From GCA-2737725 sp965229355 (GTDB lineage Bacteria; Pseudomonadota; Alphaproteobacteria; Rhodospirillales; Rhodospirillaceae), in the NCBI GenBank assembly GCA_965229355.1, contig OZ245869.1:930001-994000 (forward strand): DNA of 64,000 nucleotides, in the 5' to 3' direction. Below the pieces are notes generated by a model. It was not told where the DNA came from, did no database searches, and saw only the letters and a program-made list of their open reading frames with translations. Position numbers and translations under genes: made by a program. This document shows positions 34,066-42,997 of the stretch, piece after piece (the stretch's first letter is position 1; every line of letters starts with the position of its first letter).

Positions 34066-35189
34066 GGCCGCTTCCAACTCTCAACATAGCTTGTGCGCTC
34101 AACACCCAACGCATCTGCACTCATATCTAGCGCATCACGCGCATCTATCATCACGGCATATTCTTCTGTCGCAGGCTTGGGCTGCCGCAGCATATTTTTC
34201 AGCGCCTTGGGGTGCGGGCCGTGAGTAAAGCCAGAAGGATGGAACGTCATCATTCCCGGCTTAATATCGTCGCGACTGAAAAAATTTCCAGCGTGATAGA
34301 AAATAACTTCGTCGTAATCGTCGTTATTGTGAAAGAACGGCACTTTGATGGCGCCGGGATCCGTTTCAAACGGGCGTGGCGTAAACGTACACACCACAAA
34401 GCGATGACCTACAAACGTTGTATGCACTGAAGGCGGCAAATGATAACGCGCGCTGACAACAGGTCGGAGATCTTTCACGTTCAACCGGGCCACAGATAAA
34501 TCTCCATGCCAGCCCACAGCATCAAGCGGATTAAAGGGGAACGTTTGCGTGCTGATAACGCCCCGACGCTTGACCTGCACTGTCCAGGGCGTCGTATCGC
34601 TTTGTTGATCTAAAAATGCTTTATTAATTTTAGGCGTATCAAGCATCGCCGTATCAAACAGCGCCGTTGGCCCCAGCAAGCCGCGATCAGGCAGACTGTA
34701 GCTGTTATTTGTGCATTCAATCATGAGAATTTGTGTGGGCTCTTGGCATGAAAGCCGCCACATCGTGCCGCGCGGAATGACAATGTAGTCACCCGGCCCA
34801 TAAGCCAAATGGCCGTAATCACAGAACAGATCACCTCGCCCACTATGTATAAACAGCAAGTCGTCACCATCAGCATTGCGTGCAAGCGCGGTCATGTCAT
34901 CAGATACAGACCAAAACCGTATGTTCACCGATGCATTTTGCAGCACCGTTGGGGCTTGCCAGGGCGAATTGCGCGATTGTGCCAATGCGCTCAAATCGAA
35001 TGCATGGGGACGTAACGGCCCTTCAAAATTTGTCCAGCTCGTCGGCGGATGGCGATGATACAAAAACGAAGCAGGGCCAAAAAAGCCCTCCTTACTGATT
35101 TCGCGCTCGAATGTTCCGTCGGGTAAATCAGCATGGGCTTGGCGCGATGCATTGCCTTCAACGCGCGGCAGACGAATAAAATCGTTCAT
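34062..35189 (-). CDS. hmgA: Homogentisate 1,2-dioxygenase
   Basis: 375 residues with the cupin-type fold of homogentisate dioxygenases: F-L-Y-H-R-H-P-P-T-S-W near residue 43, G-D-Y-I-V-I-P-R-G-T-M-W-R in the first half, L-D-A-V-G-W-H-G-D-L near residue 224, and the C-terminal P-S-G-F-T-H-G-P-H-P segment carrying iron-ligand histidines. It opens the aromatic ring of homogentisate to maleylacetoacetate. At 375 residues it is shorter than the ~430-residue P. putida/human class, as seen in a shorter clade of this enzyme. It overlaps both neighbours (hppD upstream by 4 bases, fahA downstream by 4). Confidence 0.9.
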   Translation of the reverse strand: MNDFIRLPRVEGNASRQAHADLPDGTFEREISKEGFFGPASFLYHRHPPTSWTNFEGPLRPHAFDLSALAQSRNSPWQAPTVLQNASVNIRFWSVSDDMTALARNADGDDLLFIHSGRGDLFCDYGHLAYGPGDYIVIPRGTMWRLSCQEPTQILMIECTNNSYSLPDRGLLGPTALFDTAMLDTPKINKAFLDQQSDTTPWTVQVKRRGVISTQTFPFNPLDAVGWHGDLSVARLNVKDLRPVVSARYHLPPSVHTTFVGHRFVVCTFTPRPFETDPGAIKVPFFHNNDDYDEVIFYHAGNFFSRDDIKPGMMTFHPSGFTHGPHPKALKNMLRQPKPATEEYAVMIDARDALDMSADALGVERTSYVESWKRP

Positions 35190-36325
35190 GCCTCCACCTT
35201 TGATGTTTGATCATCTGTATCCTGCAGCACACCACGGCGTATCTGATCACGCTCCATGGATTCAAACAGCGCTTTGAAATTACCTTCGCCAAAACCCTCA
35301 TCGCCTTTGCGCTGAATGATTTCAAAAAAGATCGGGCCAATGACTGTGTCTGTGAAAATTTGCAGCAGAATTTGCTGATGATGACCATCAATCAAAAGAC
35401 CGCGTTGACGAAGTTCAGCGACGGCCTCGCCATGTCCCGGCAAACGCTCATCAATCATGTCGTAATACGATGACGGTGGCGGCGGCATAAACTTCACGCC
35501 CCGGGCATTCAGTTGATCACACGTGGCATAAATATCCGCAGTGGTGAGTGCGATATGCTGAATACCTTCGCCACGATAACGGTGCAGATATTCAGCGATC
35601 TGACTTTTTTCGTCAGCGGACTCGTTAATAGGAATACGGATTTTGCCGCATGGCGCTGTCATCGCGCGTGATTTCAAACCCGTGAGCTTCCCTTCAATAT
35701 CGAAGTAGCGAATTTCACGCATATTAAAAAGCCGTTCGTAAAATTCGGCCCAATGGTCCATGCGCCCGCGATAAACATTGTGTGTGAGATGATCGACGTC
35801 CATCAGCCCAACACCTTTAGGATGGTGTTCTTCCCCAGGGAGCATTTGGAAATCGACGTCATAGATCGTGATGTCGCGGTAGCGGTCGACTAAATAAATG
35901 ACGCTTCCGCCAATGCCTTCGATGGCAGGGATATTCAATTCCATCGGCCCTGCGCTTGAGGGCACATCAGCAGCTCCTAACTGTAATGCGCGCTTATGCG
36001 CTGCGGTGGCATCGGCGACACGAAACGCCATAGCGCAAGCACTCGGGCCATGCTCCCGCGCAAAACGTTGCGCACGACTTTGCTGTTCCGCGTTAACAAT
36101 GAAGTTGATGTTGCCTTGACGGTAGAGTGTCACCGCTTTGGAACGGTGGCGCGCGATGGCAGCAAAGCCCAGTCCCTCAAACACATGACCTAACGCAGCG
36201 GGATCGGGGGCGGTGTACTCGACGAACTCGAAGCCATCTGTCCCCATTGGATTGGCAGTTGATAGATTGGCAACTGATGGGTTCGCTTGCGTCATCTCCG
36301 CCGCACGTGTTGCCGCTTGGGTCAT
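35186..36325 (-). CDS. hppD: 4-Hydroxyphenylpyruvate dioxygenase
   Basis: 379 residues with two vicinal-oxygen-chelate domains: GFEFVEYTAPDP and the N-terminal half, then G-L-M-D-V-D-H-L-T-H-N-V (first Fe ligand), G-E-G-I-Q-H-I-A-L-T-T-A-D (second Fe ligand) and G-P-I-F-F-E-I-I-Q-R-K-G (third, Glu) followed by GFGEGNFKALFESMERDQ at the C-terminus. It turns 4-hydroxyphenylpyruvate into homogentisate. It is the promoter-proximal gene of the aromatic operon; the first ~25 residues hold a Ser/Ala/Asn repeat not part of the fold, and Met27 could be an alternative start (36247). The divergent Lrp gene begins at 36464. Confidence 0.95.
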   Translation of the reverse strand: MTQAATRAAEMTQANPSVANLSTANPMGTDGFEFVEYTAPDPAALGHVFEGLGFAAIARHRSKAVTLYRQGNINFIVNAEQQSRAQRFAREHGPSACAMAFRVADATAAHKRALQLGAADVPSSAGPMELNIPAIEGIGGSVIYLVDRYRDITIYDVDFQMLPGEEHHPKGVGLMDVDHLTHNVYRGRMDHWAEFYERLFNMREIRYFDIEGKLTGLKSRAMTAPCGKIRIPINESADEKSQIAEYLHRYRGEGIQHIALTTADIYATCDQLNARGVKFMPPPPSSYYDMIDERLPGHGEAVAELRQRGLLIDGHHQQILLQIFTDTVIGPIFFEIIQRKGDEGFGEGNFKALFESMERDQIRRGVLQDTDDQTSKVEA

Positions 36326-36421
36326 GCTTCAATCCTCCCAGAAAAGCGCGTCCGGGGCGATTTTACTGCGCACGAAGCGCCATTTCTCACCTAGCCTGTG
36401 TTGAAATCACCTTATTTAAGC

Positions 36422-36438
36422 AATATTCTGCTAATATT
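36422..36438. promoter_or_regulatory. AATATT-N5-AATATT element between hppD and its Lrp gene
   Basis: Two copies of AATATT, 5 bases apart, lie in the 138-bp divergent region, in an AT-rich stretch. Lrp/AsnC proteins often bind imperfect AT-rich palindromes, so this is a possible operator; the -10 box of either gene could also explain it. Confidence 0.3.
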
Positions 36439-36463
36439 ATTAAGTTATAGGGCTCAAACTACC

Positions 36464-36928
36464 ATGGACCGGGTCGATCAGAAGATTTTAGGTGTCCTGC
36501 AAAGCAATAGCGGCATTTCAAATGCCGAACTAGCAACCCGCATCGATTTGTCGCCATCACCATGCTTGCGACGCGTGAAAGCGCTGGAAGAAGTTGGCGT
36601 GATTGAAGGTTATGCGGCGCGCCTCAATCGCCAAGCATTGGGGCTGAATGTATTGGCGTTTATTGAAGTGCAATTAGAACGCCAAACCCACGGCGTGACG
36701 GACGACTTCATTGCCGCCGTCGAGAAGATGCCTGAGATCGTGGCCTGCTATCTCATGACTGGCACATTGGACTTCCTGGTGCAGGTCGTTGCCGAGGACC
36801 TCACGTCTTACGGCGAGTTTCTGACGAATCGGATGCTGAAATTGCCGGGCGTAAAGGACGTGCGGAGCAGTTTTGTGCTGAAGGAATTGAAGCGTCCCGG
36901 CGCTCTACCCTTAACGCATTTGCCATAA
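36464..36928 (+). CDS. Lrp/AsnC family transcriptional regulator of the aromatic operon
   Basis: The start is ATG 36464 (MDRVDQKILGVLQ...), giving a 154-residue protein. A frame open from 36398 adds a hydrophobic, non-homologous stretch through the promoter. It has an N-terminal winged helix-turn-helix (S-N-A-E-L-A-T-R-I-D-L-S-P-S-P-C-L-R-R-V, residues 18-37) and a RAM domain (V-L-A-F-I-E-V-Q-L-E-R, YLMTGTLDFLVQVVAEDLTSYGEFL, LPGVKDVRSSFVLKELK). It is divergent from hppD, the first gene of the phenylalanine/tyrosine operon, so regulation by an aromatic amino acid is likely though unproven. Confidence 0.92.
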   Translation: MDRVDQKILGVLQSNSGISNAELATRIDLSPSPCLRRVKALEEVGVIEGYAARLNRQALGLNVLAFIEVQLERQTHGVTDDFIAAVEKMPEIVACYLMTGTLDFLVQVVAEDLTSYGEFLTNRMLKLPGVKDVRSSFVLKELKRPGALPLTHLP

Positions 36929-36963
36929 AACCCTGGAGTCATCGCGGGAAGAGAAGGATTTTT

Positions 36964-36991
36964 CTAAAGTCTACTGAATTAGTAGGTTTAG
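36964..36991. promoter_or_regulatory. 28-bp near-palindrome upstream of the aminotransferase
   Basis: CTAAA-GT-CTACT-GAATT-AGTAG-G-TTTAG: two nested inverted repeats around a GAATT centre. It lies 36 bp after the Lrp gene stop and about 180 bp before the aminotransferase start. It has no T run, so it is more like an operator (or weak hairpin) than a terminator. Confidence 0.45.
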
Positions 36992-37169
36992 TGAAAGTGT
37001 AACACACCAAGCCCTGCAAAAACGGATACATCTCCTCCCACGCCACGGTCTGGAGTTTTCCTCCCTTGCAGGGCCTCCCCCCTTCCGATCTCTCCTGATC
37101 GTGGCGCCCATTCCCCTCGAAGCGCGCAATCGCTTATAAACGTCCGCGGTTTGTTTTGTGTGCGGACTT

Positions 37170-38330
37170 ATGAAGAATACCAACAGCGTTTTATCCGGCG
37201 GCGGGATCACCATTTTTGAAGTGATGTCACGACTGGCCGTCGAGCACGGCGCAGTCAACTTGGGTCAAGGCTTCCCAGATGGAAACGGGCCTGATGATGT
37301 GCGCGCCAAAGCACAGGACTTTTTAGCCGACCAACCCAACCAGTATCCGTCCGCTATGGGCGTGGCAGAGTTACGCCAGGCTGTGGCGGCGCACGACAAG
37401 CGCTTCTATGGCTTGGACATTGATGCGACCCGAGAAGTACTGGTGACATCAGGCGCAACAGAAGCGCTGGCCAGTGCTTTTTTCGGGCTGATCGAACCTG
37501 GCGATGAAGCCATTATTTTTGAACCGGTTTACGACAGCTATGCGCCGATTATTTTGCGGGCGGGCGGCACGATCAAACGTATTCGCCTTGAGCCTCCGCA
37601 TTGGGATATCCCACGCGACACTTTAACCGCAGCATTTTCAGCGCGCACAAAGCTCATCGTTGTTAACTCGCCGACAAATCCTTCTGGCAAAGTGTTCAAC
37701 ACCGATGAGTTGATGTTCATTGCTGATTTAGCGAAGCAGCACGATGCCTATGTGGTGTGCGATGAAGTTTATGAACACTTGGTGTTCGATCAGCACACAC
37801 ATAGCCCAATCATGACCTTACCTGGCATGCGTGAACGCTGTTTAAAAATCGGCTCAGCAGGCAAAACGTTTTCACTGACAGGGTGGAAGGTCGGCTACAT
37901 CACAGCAGCACCGCATCTGTTGCAAGCTGCTGCAAAGGCCCACCAATTCCTGACGTTCACGACACCGCCAAACTTACAACGCGCTGTCGCATATGGCCTT
38001 AATAAAGACGACAGCTATTTCCAGTCGCTTACTGCCGACATGGCGCGCAAGCGCGATCTGTTGGCCACAGGCTTGCGTGAAATTGGATTTGATGTATTCG
38101 AGACCCAAGGCACATACTTCATTTGCGTGGATATTCGGCCACTTAAAACAAACATGGCCGATGTAGATTTTTGCCGCGATTTGACGATCAACGCCAAAGT
38201 GACGGCCATTCCGATTAGCGCATTTTATGAGACTGATGGCCCGCAGCATTTTGTACGTTTCGCATTTTGCAAAGAGGACGAAACGCTGCGCACGGCGATT
38301 ACGCGGCTGAAGACTTATTTTAAGCGTTAA
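37170..38330 (+). CDS. Class I/II pyridoxal-phosphate aminotransferase
   Basis: The start is ATG 37170 (MKNTNSVLSGG...); a GTG at 37158 is four codons upstream. The 386-residue protein has the fold-type I motifs: V-N-L-G-Q-G-F-P-D-G near residue 30, Q-Y-P-S-A-M-G-V-A-E-L-R, N-S-P-T-N-P-S-G-K, Y-V-V-C-D-E-V-Y-E-H and the PLP-lysine segment G-S-A-G-K-T-F-S-L-T-G-W-K-V-G-Y. It resembles kynurenine/methionine-type (YbdL, CcbL) aminotransferases, which accept aromatic amino acids. In this setting it could carry out tyrosine to 4-hydroxyphenylpyruvate, a step not otherwise encoded here. Its stop overlaps a convergent phosphatase gene by 4 bases. Confidence 0.9.
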   Translation: MKNTNSVLSGGGITIFEVMSRLAVEHGAVNLGQGFPDGNGPDDVRAKAQDFLADQPNQYPSAMGVAELRQAVAAHDKRFYGLDIDATREVLVTSGATEALASAFFGLIEPGDEAIIFEPVYDSYAPIILRAGGTIKRIRLEPPHWDIPRDTLTAAFSARTKLIVVNSPTNPSGKVFNTDELMFIADLAKQHDAYVVCDEVYEHLVFDQHTHSPIMTLPGMRERCLKIGSAGKTFSLTGWKVGYITAAPHLLQAAAKAHQFLTFTTPPNLQRAVAYGLNKDDSYFQSLTADMARKRDLLATGLREIGFDVFETQGTYFICVDIRPLKTNMADVDFCRDLTINAKVTAIPISAFYETDGPQHFVRFAFCKEDETLRTAITRLKTYFKR

Positions 38331-38833
38331 AAATCTAATTCAAACGGCACGCCTTCGCTGGCGTTCTCACCGCGCCCAATATGAGCAATGGCGGTAATCA
38401 TTTCACCATTCCGGTCCAAAATGTCATCAGCTAACGCGATCATAAGCGGGTTAGGTGTAGCCATAGGCGACACCATGCGTAAATTTTGCGCGATGATTTC
38501 TTCAGCACCAGCGCCCATGCGCTGACAGGCCAACACATAGGCAGCGGCGGTGGAACGGCTGATACCGGCCCAGCAATGCACCAACATCGGGGCCGCGCCC
38601 GTCCAAGCTGCACCGAAGGCCAGCAGCTCATGCACTGTCTGTTCGGTTGGTGCAGTTAAGCCATCCATCGGCGTTGCGATATCATTGAACTTCAGGACGA
38701 GATGGTTCTCAGGCCAGTCATGGGTACGCTCAGGCGCATCCATATCGGGCGACAGCAGCGACAGCACATGCGACGGCTTATGCGCCGAAACTAATGCATG
38801 AACGTGTGTAAAGGGTGAAACGAGGATCGCCAT
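38327..38833 (-). CDS. Tyrosine-phosphatase-like protein at the end of the cobalamin operon
   Basis: 168 residues with a protein tyrosine phosphatase P-loop, H86-C87-x5-R93-S (H-C-W-A-G-I-S-R-S), preceded by an acidic loop at H-D-W-P-E-N that could hold the general acid. It belongs to the small dual-specificity-type tyrosine phosphatases found in many Proteobacteria without known substrate. Its start lies 3 bases after the cobS stop, so it is the last gene of the cobalamin operon. As no alpha-ribazole phosphatase of the usual types is visible in the cluster, it could dephosphorylate a cobalamin intermediate such as alpha-ribazole phosphate or the cobamide phosphate; this is inference only. 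Confidence 0.8.
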   Translation of the reverse strand: MAILVSPFTHVHALVSAHKPSHVLSLLSPDMDAPERTHDWPENHLVLKFNDIATPMDGLTAPTEQTVHELLAFGAAWTGAAPMLVHCWAGISRSTAAAYVLACQRMGAGAEEIIAQNLRMVSPMATPNPLMIALADDILDRNGEMITAIAHIGRGENASEGVPFELDF

Positions 38834-38836
38834 AAT

Positions 38837-39601
38837 TTACGGTGTCATACTCACAGTGGCCGCGACGCCCAACAAAAACCCGACTTCGAACACTTGTTGA
38901 ACGCCGCCCAATACATCGCCCGTCTGGCCGCCAATGAGTTTGTGGGCTGAGAGCATCACAAAACCTGCAAAAAGGCCGCCCAAGCATAAACCGTAGAGCG
39001 CCTGATCAAACGGAACGAGGAAGAACGCCGCACATCCGAAAATGGTTGCAATGGCGCACTCGCTCCATTTTACACCGATAGGTGTAGGCTTCACTTTTGC
39101 CACATCAACATCGCCAGCATATGGCAATACGCACATGACAATCACCGCCGCAGCGCGTGACACTGTATGGCCTGCAATGAGACTGAGCGCCGCCACGGGA
39201 ACAGACATGGCAGTGAGTGCGGATACTTTCAACGCCAGACACAATACCAACGTGACAGCGCCGTACGTACCGAGGCGGCTATCTTTCATAATGATGAGGC
39301 GCTTCTCTCGCGTCTGCCCGCCGCCCAAGCCATCGGCCGTGTCAGCCAAGCCATCTTCATGAAAGGCACCGGTGATAAAAACGCTAAACGCCGTGCACAA
39401 AAGAACGGGTATCCAACCACTCCAAACTTTCGCACTCAGCAACAGCACACCGGCAGCGAACAGGCCGACCATTGCACCAACAAGCGGGAAATACTTGGCA
39501 CTGCGTGCGATCCAATCGGACTGAAAGCCGCGCGGCGCTGGGACGGGCAAACGGGTGAGGAATTGGATGGCGCAGAGAAGAAGGTTGAATTCGCGCCCCA
39601 T
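38837..39601 (-). CDS. cobS: Adenosylcobinamide-GDP ribazoletransferase (cobalamin synthase)
   Basis: 254 residues with about six membrane helices and the family motifs F-L-T-R-L-P-V-P near residue 15, F-H-E-D-G-L-A-D-T-A-D-G-L-G-G (residues 80-94) and M-K-D-S-R-L-G-T-Y-G. It joins adenosylcobinamide-GDP to alpha-ribazole (or its phosphate) at the inner membrane, finishing the cobamide. It lies 2 bases from cobT and 3 bases from the phosphatase-like gene. Confidence 0.95.
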   Translation of the reverse strand: MGREFNLLLCAIQFLTRLPVPAPRGFQSDWIARSAKYFPLVGAMVGLFAAGVLLLSAKVWSGWIPVLLCTAFSVFITGAFHEDGLADTADGLGGGQTREKRLIIMKDSRLGTYGAVTLVLCLALKVSALTAMSVPVAALSLIAGHTVSRAAAVIVMCVLPYAGDVDVAKVKPTPIGVKWSECAIATIFGCAAFFLVPFDQALYGLCLGGLFAGFVMLSAHKLIGGQTGDVLGGVQQVFEVGFLLGVAATVSMTP

Positions 39602-39603
39602 GC

Positions 39604-40632
39604 TTACAGCCTGCCAGCAATCACATCATCGAGTGTTGCGACATCCGACAATAACTTTGTCGCCGCTTGTACAAATGGAATCGCCAGCAACGCGCCGGTC
39701 CCCTCACCTAAGCGTAAATCAAGCTGCACCAACGGCTTTACATTTAAAGCATCTAACATACGCGCATGACCGGCTTCGGCCGAGCAATGTGAGAAGATGC
39801 AGTAGTCTGCGGCTGTCGGATTAAGACGAATAGCTGCCAAAGCAGCCGCTGATGAAATGAAGCCATCCACGATTACAATACGGCGCGCAGCGGCGGCGCC
39901 CAACACTGCGCCAGCCATCATGACGATTTCACAACCGCCAAATTCGGCCAACACATCCAAGGGTGTAGATGCTGGGGTGCGCGCTGTTGCGCGTTCCAGT
40001 ACAGCCAACTTGCGCGCCAACCCTTTTTCATCATGACCAGCCCCACGCCCCACACACTGCGACAGCTCAAGCCCGGTCAGGCGATGCATGATCAACGCAG
40101 CAGAGGCTGAATTGCCAATCCCCATTTCGCCAAGCGCCAAAGTATCGAAGCCTTCTGCGGCAGCACGGGTTGCAATGTCGATTCCACGCTGCAACGCTGT
40201 CTCGACTTCAGCCGGAGTCATCGCCGCTTCACGGGCGGCGTTGCGCGTGCCTCGGCGCACTTTGGCCGCGATCAGCTTGGGGTGTGGCGACACATCGCCG
40301 ACAACGCCCGCATCAACAACGCGCACTTCGGCGCCAGAAATTCTTGCAAATGCGTTGGCGCTGGCTTTGCCCGCCAGAAATGTCCCGACCATCGCCATGG
40401 TGACACTAGCGGGATACGACGACACGCCATCTTGTGTCAGTCCATGATCGCCTGCGAACACTAGCAATAACGCGCGCTCTGCCTTCGGATTAAGCGTGCC
40501 TTGGATTAAGCCCAGACGCAGCGCCAAATCTTCAATCCGCCCGAGCGAGCCCGGCGGTTTGGCCAAGCTGTTGAGCCGCTCTTGTAACGCTGGCGCAAGG
40601 TCAAAGTCAGGAGATGTGATTTTCGGAAGCAT
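39604..40632 (-). CDS. cobT: Nicotinate-nucleotide-dimethylbenzimidazole phosphoribosyltransferase
   Basis: 342 residues with the CobT signatures: L-A-K-P-P-G-S-L-G-R-I-E near residue 24, F-A-G-D-H-G-L-T-Q-D-G-V-S-S-Y-P, L-G-E-M-G-I-G-N-S-A-S-A-A-L-I (about 165-180), G-R-G-A-G-H-D-E-K-G-L, and C-terminal D-L-R-L-G-E-G-T-G-A, where the catalytic Glu lies. It makes alpha-ribazole phosphate, the lower nucleotide of cobalamin. The start overlaps the cobQ stop by one base (TAATG), an example of translational coupling. Confidence 0.96.
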   Translation of the reverse strand: MLPKITSPDFDLAPALQERLNSLAKPPGSLGRIEDLALRLGLIQGTLNPKAERALLLVFAGDHGLTQDGVSSYPASVTMAMVGTFLAGKASANAFARISGAEVRVVDAGVVGDVSPHPKLIAAKVRRGTRNAAREAAMTPAEVETALQRGIDIATRAAAEGFDTLALGEMGIGNSASAALIMHRLTGLELSQCVGRGAGHDEKGLARKLAVLERATARTPASTPLDVLAEFGGCEIVMMAGAVLGAAAARRIVIVDGFISSAAALAAIRLNPTAADYCIFSHCSAEAGHARMLDALNVKPLVQLDLRLGEGTGALLAIPFVQAATKLLSDVATLDDVIAGRL

Positions 40633-42089
40633 TATGAAAGTCCGGCAAGTCGCATTAAAGCAGGCACATCTAGATGCTTTTCAAGGGCCGCGGCAATGTC
40701 ATTTAACAGCTGATCGACCAACGCGTCATGGGATTGGCCGTTCGAGGTCGCCCCGAGTTGCGCTAAGAACGCAGCACGCGCTTCAGGGTGATTAAACAAT
40801 CCATGCACGTAACATCCAGCAATGCGGCCATTGGCTGAGACCGCACCATCGGCTGCGTTTTTCAACTGCAACAATGGTCGATCTAACCCTGGCCCAGTTG
40901 TGCGGCCCACATGAATTTCATAGCCAGTTACATGCGCTGTTGTCCCTGCCACCACGCCATCAGCGGGCTGCAGCACTTTATCGTTGGTCAGTGTTGTTTC
41001 CACATCCAGCAAACCAAGGCCGTTGATGGTTTCAGCGGGGCCTTCAACACCTTCGGGATCCGTGATGGTTGTACCCAGCATCTGGAATCCGCCACACACA
41101 CCCAGCACACGACCACCTCGGCGAACGTGCGCGGCCAAATCAATATCCCATCCCTGAGCGCGAAAGAACTTCAGATCAGCAATTGTCGCTTTAGTGCCCG
41201 GCAAAATCACTAAGTCTGCATCACCGGGCAGCGGCGTTCCCGGTGGAATAAAATCAAACTGCACATTTGGTTCAAGTTTCAGCGGATCGAAATCATCAAA
41301 GTTCGCAATGCGCGATAACATCGGCGCCACGATTTTCACACGCTTGGCGGTCGTGGCGTACGCATGGTCCAGAACCACAGCATCTTCAGCCGGCAGCATG
41401 CGCACTTGCGGCAACCACGGCACCATGCCGAAATCATGCCAGCCCGTGCGCGCTGTAATCTCGCGGCGCCCTTCTTCGAACAATGTAGGGTCGCCACGGA
41501 ATTTATTGATGATAAAGCCACTGATCATCGCGCGATCATCAGCTTGCAACACCGCGTGTGCGCCCACCAATGAAGCAATGACATGGCCACGATCAATATC
41601 ACCCACCAGTACGACCGGCACATTGGCAGGGCGTGCGAAGCCCATGTTCGCAATGTCATGCGCGCGCAGGTTAATTTCAGCGGGGCTGCCAGCGCCCTCG
41701 ACCACCACAACATCACACTCGGCTTGAAGATGCGCGAAGCTTTCCAACACCGTATTCAACAGTGTTGATTTGCGATCTTGATAGCTGCGCGCTTGCCACG
41801 TGCCGACCACGTGCCCACGCAAGACAACTTGTGCACCCACATCGCTTTGCGGCTTGAGCAGCACCGGGTTCATATGAACGCTTAAAGGTGTACGGCACGC
41901 GATGGCTTGCAGTGCTTGTGCGCGACCAATCTCGCCACCATCAGCCGTGACAGCAGCGTTGTTTGACATGTTCTGCGGCTTAAAGGGCCGCACGTTGAAG
42001 CCACGATTCACCAGTGCCCGGCACAAGCCCGCCACCAGCACGGACTTACCGACATCAGACCCGCAGCCTTGAATCATTAAAGCCGCCAC
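40632..42089 (-). CDS. cobQ: Cobyric acid synthase (glutamine-hydrolysing)
   Basis: The start is GTG 42089 (V-A-A-L-M-I-Q-G-C-G...), because a GGAGG ribosome site lies 6 bases upstream and family members begin just before the M-I-Q-G-x-G-S-D-V-G-K-S P-loop; a frame to 42119 would lie inside cbiB. The 485-residue product has the dethiobiotin-synthetase-like N-domain (P-F-K-P-Q-N-M-S-N-N) and a class I glutamine amidotransferase C-domain with the nucleophile Cys in G-V-C-G-G-F-Q-M-L-G. It amidates the corrin side chains in cobalamin assembly. It overlaps the cbiB end by 13 bases. No precorrin genes are in the window, so it may act on scavenged intermediates. Confidence 0.94.
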   Translation of the reverse strand: MAALMIQGCGSDVGKSVLVAGLCRALVNRGFNVRPFKPQNMSNNAAVTADGGEIGRAQALQAIACRTPLSVHMNPVLLKPQSDVGAQVVLRGHVVGTWQARSYQDRKSTLLNTVLESFAHLQAECDVVVVEGAGSPAEINLRAHDIANMGFARPANVPVVLVGDIDRGHVIASLVGAHAVLQADDRAMISGFIINKFRGDPTLFEEGRREITARTGWHDFGMVPWLPQVRMLPAEDAVVLDHAYATTAKRVKIVAPMLSRIANFDDFDPLKLEPNVQFDFIPPGTPLPGDADLVILPGTKATIADLKFFRAQGWDIDLAAHVRRGGRVLGVCGGFQMLGTTITDPEGVEGPAETINGLGLLDVETTLTNDKVLQPADGVVAGTTAHVTGYEIHVGRTTGPGLDRPLLQLKNAADGAVSANGRIAGCYVHGLFNHPEARAAFLAQLGATSNGQSHDALVDQLLNDIAAALEKHLDVPALMRLAGLS

Positions 42090-42997
42090 ATAACACCTCC
42101 GGCCGCCAGCGCTACCCACATCAAACCGCAGGCATATATATAGAGTGCAAGGCCGCGAGAAAGGTCAGATGTTTGCGGCGCTGGCCCATTACCAAATGTA
42201 GGTCGGTCATGGACCACACCGTCGTATGTGGCTGGCCCTCCCAGTTGCACATTCAATGCACCAGCCATGGCCGCTTCCGGCCATCCCGCATTAGGGGATA
42301 AATGTTTGGAAGCATCGCGCCACATCGTGGCCCAGCCCCGGCGGGCAACCCACACAATCAATCTGCCGGCAATGCGGGCCGGAATTAAATTCAGCACGTC
42401 ATCGGAGCGCGCAGACGCCCAACCAAAGTGCCGCCAGCGTGGTTCCTTATGCCCAACCAAACTGTCGGCCGTGTTGATAGCTTTATATATAAAGAGCCCC
42501 GGCAAGCCCGCCACACAGAACCAGAACACGGGCGCGACGACACCATCGTTGAAGCTTTCAGCCAAACTTTCCAACGCGGCTGCGGCAATACCCTGTTCAT
42601 CAAGCGATGCTGTGTCACGCCCAACAATTTTACCAACAGCGGCACGCGCCCCTTCAATATCATTGGCATTCAGTGCGCGTGCGACAGCCGCGACATGATC
42701 GTACAGACTGTGCTGCGCCACACCGACAGTCGCGATAATGACAACGCAAATACTCGGCAACGCTTGCAGCGCATAGCCAACCGAACCGGCAACAGCCGCT
42801 AATACAATTACAAGCGCTATGCCGTTAGAAATTTTCGCGAAAGGTAAGAGTTCAGGCCTATTCCAACGCGCTTCAAAGAACGCTATCGCTTTGCCGACCC
42901 ACACCACAGGATGCGGAATACGTTTGTGGACTGCATCGGGGTAACCCACAGCGGCTTCCAGAACGACCGCCGCCAGAACGAGAGCGGGGTCAAACAC
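42077..42997 (-). CDS. cbiB: Adenosylcobinamide-phosphate synthase
   Basis: A 306-residue integral membrane protein with the CbiB/CobD pattern: G-Y-P-D-A-V-H-K-R-I-P-H-P-V-V-W-V-G-K near residue 18, A-L-E-S-L-A-E-S-F-N-D-G-V-V-A-P (about 147-162) with conserved E-S-x-x-D, Y-K-A-I-N-T-A-D-S-L-V-G, and G-W-P-E-A-A-M-A-G-A-L-N-V-Q-L-G-G-P. It attaches aminopropanol phosphate, the product of the CobC-type decarboxylase in the same operon, to cobyric acid. It is called cobD in some genera. Its start overlaps the upstream ATPase gene by 8 bases. Confidence 0.95.
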   Translation of the reverse strand: MFDPALVLAAVVLEAAVGYPDAVHKRIPHPVVWVGKAIAFFEARWNRPELLPFAKISNGIALVIVLAAVAGSVGYALQALPSICVVIIATVGVAQHSLYDHVAAVARALNANDIEGARAAVGKIVGRDTASLDEQGIAAAALESLAESFNDGVVAPVFWFCVAGLPGLFIYKAINTADSLVGHKEPRWRHFGWASARSDDVLNLIPARIAGRLIVWVARRGWATMWRDASKHLSPNAGWPEAAMAGALNVQLGGPATYDGVVHDRPTFGNGPAPQTSDLSRGLALYIYACGLMWVALAAGGVMWRL

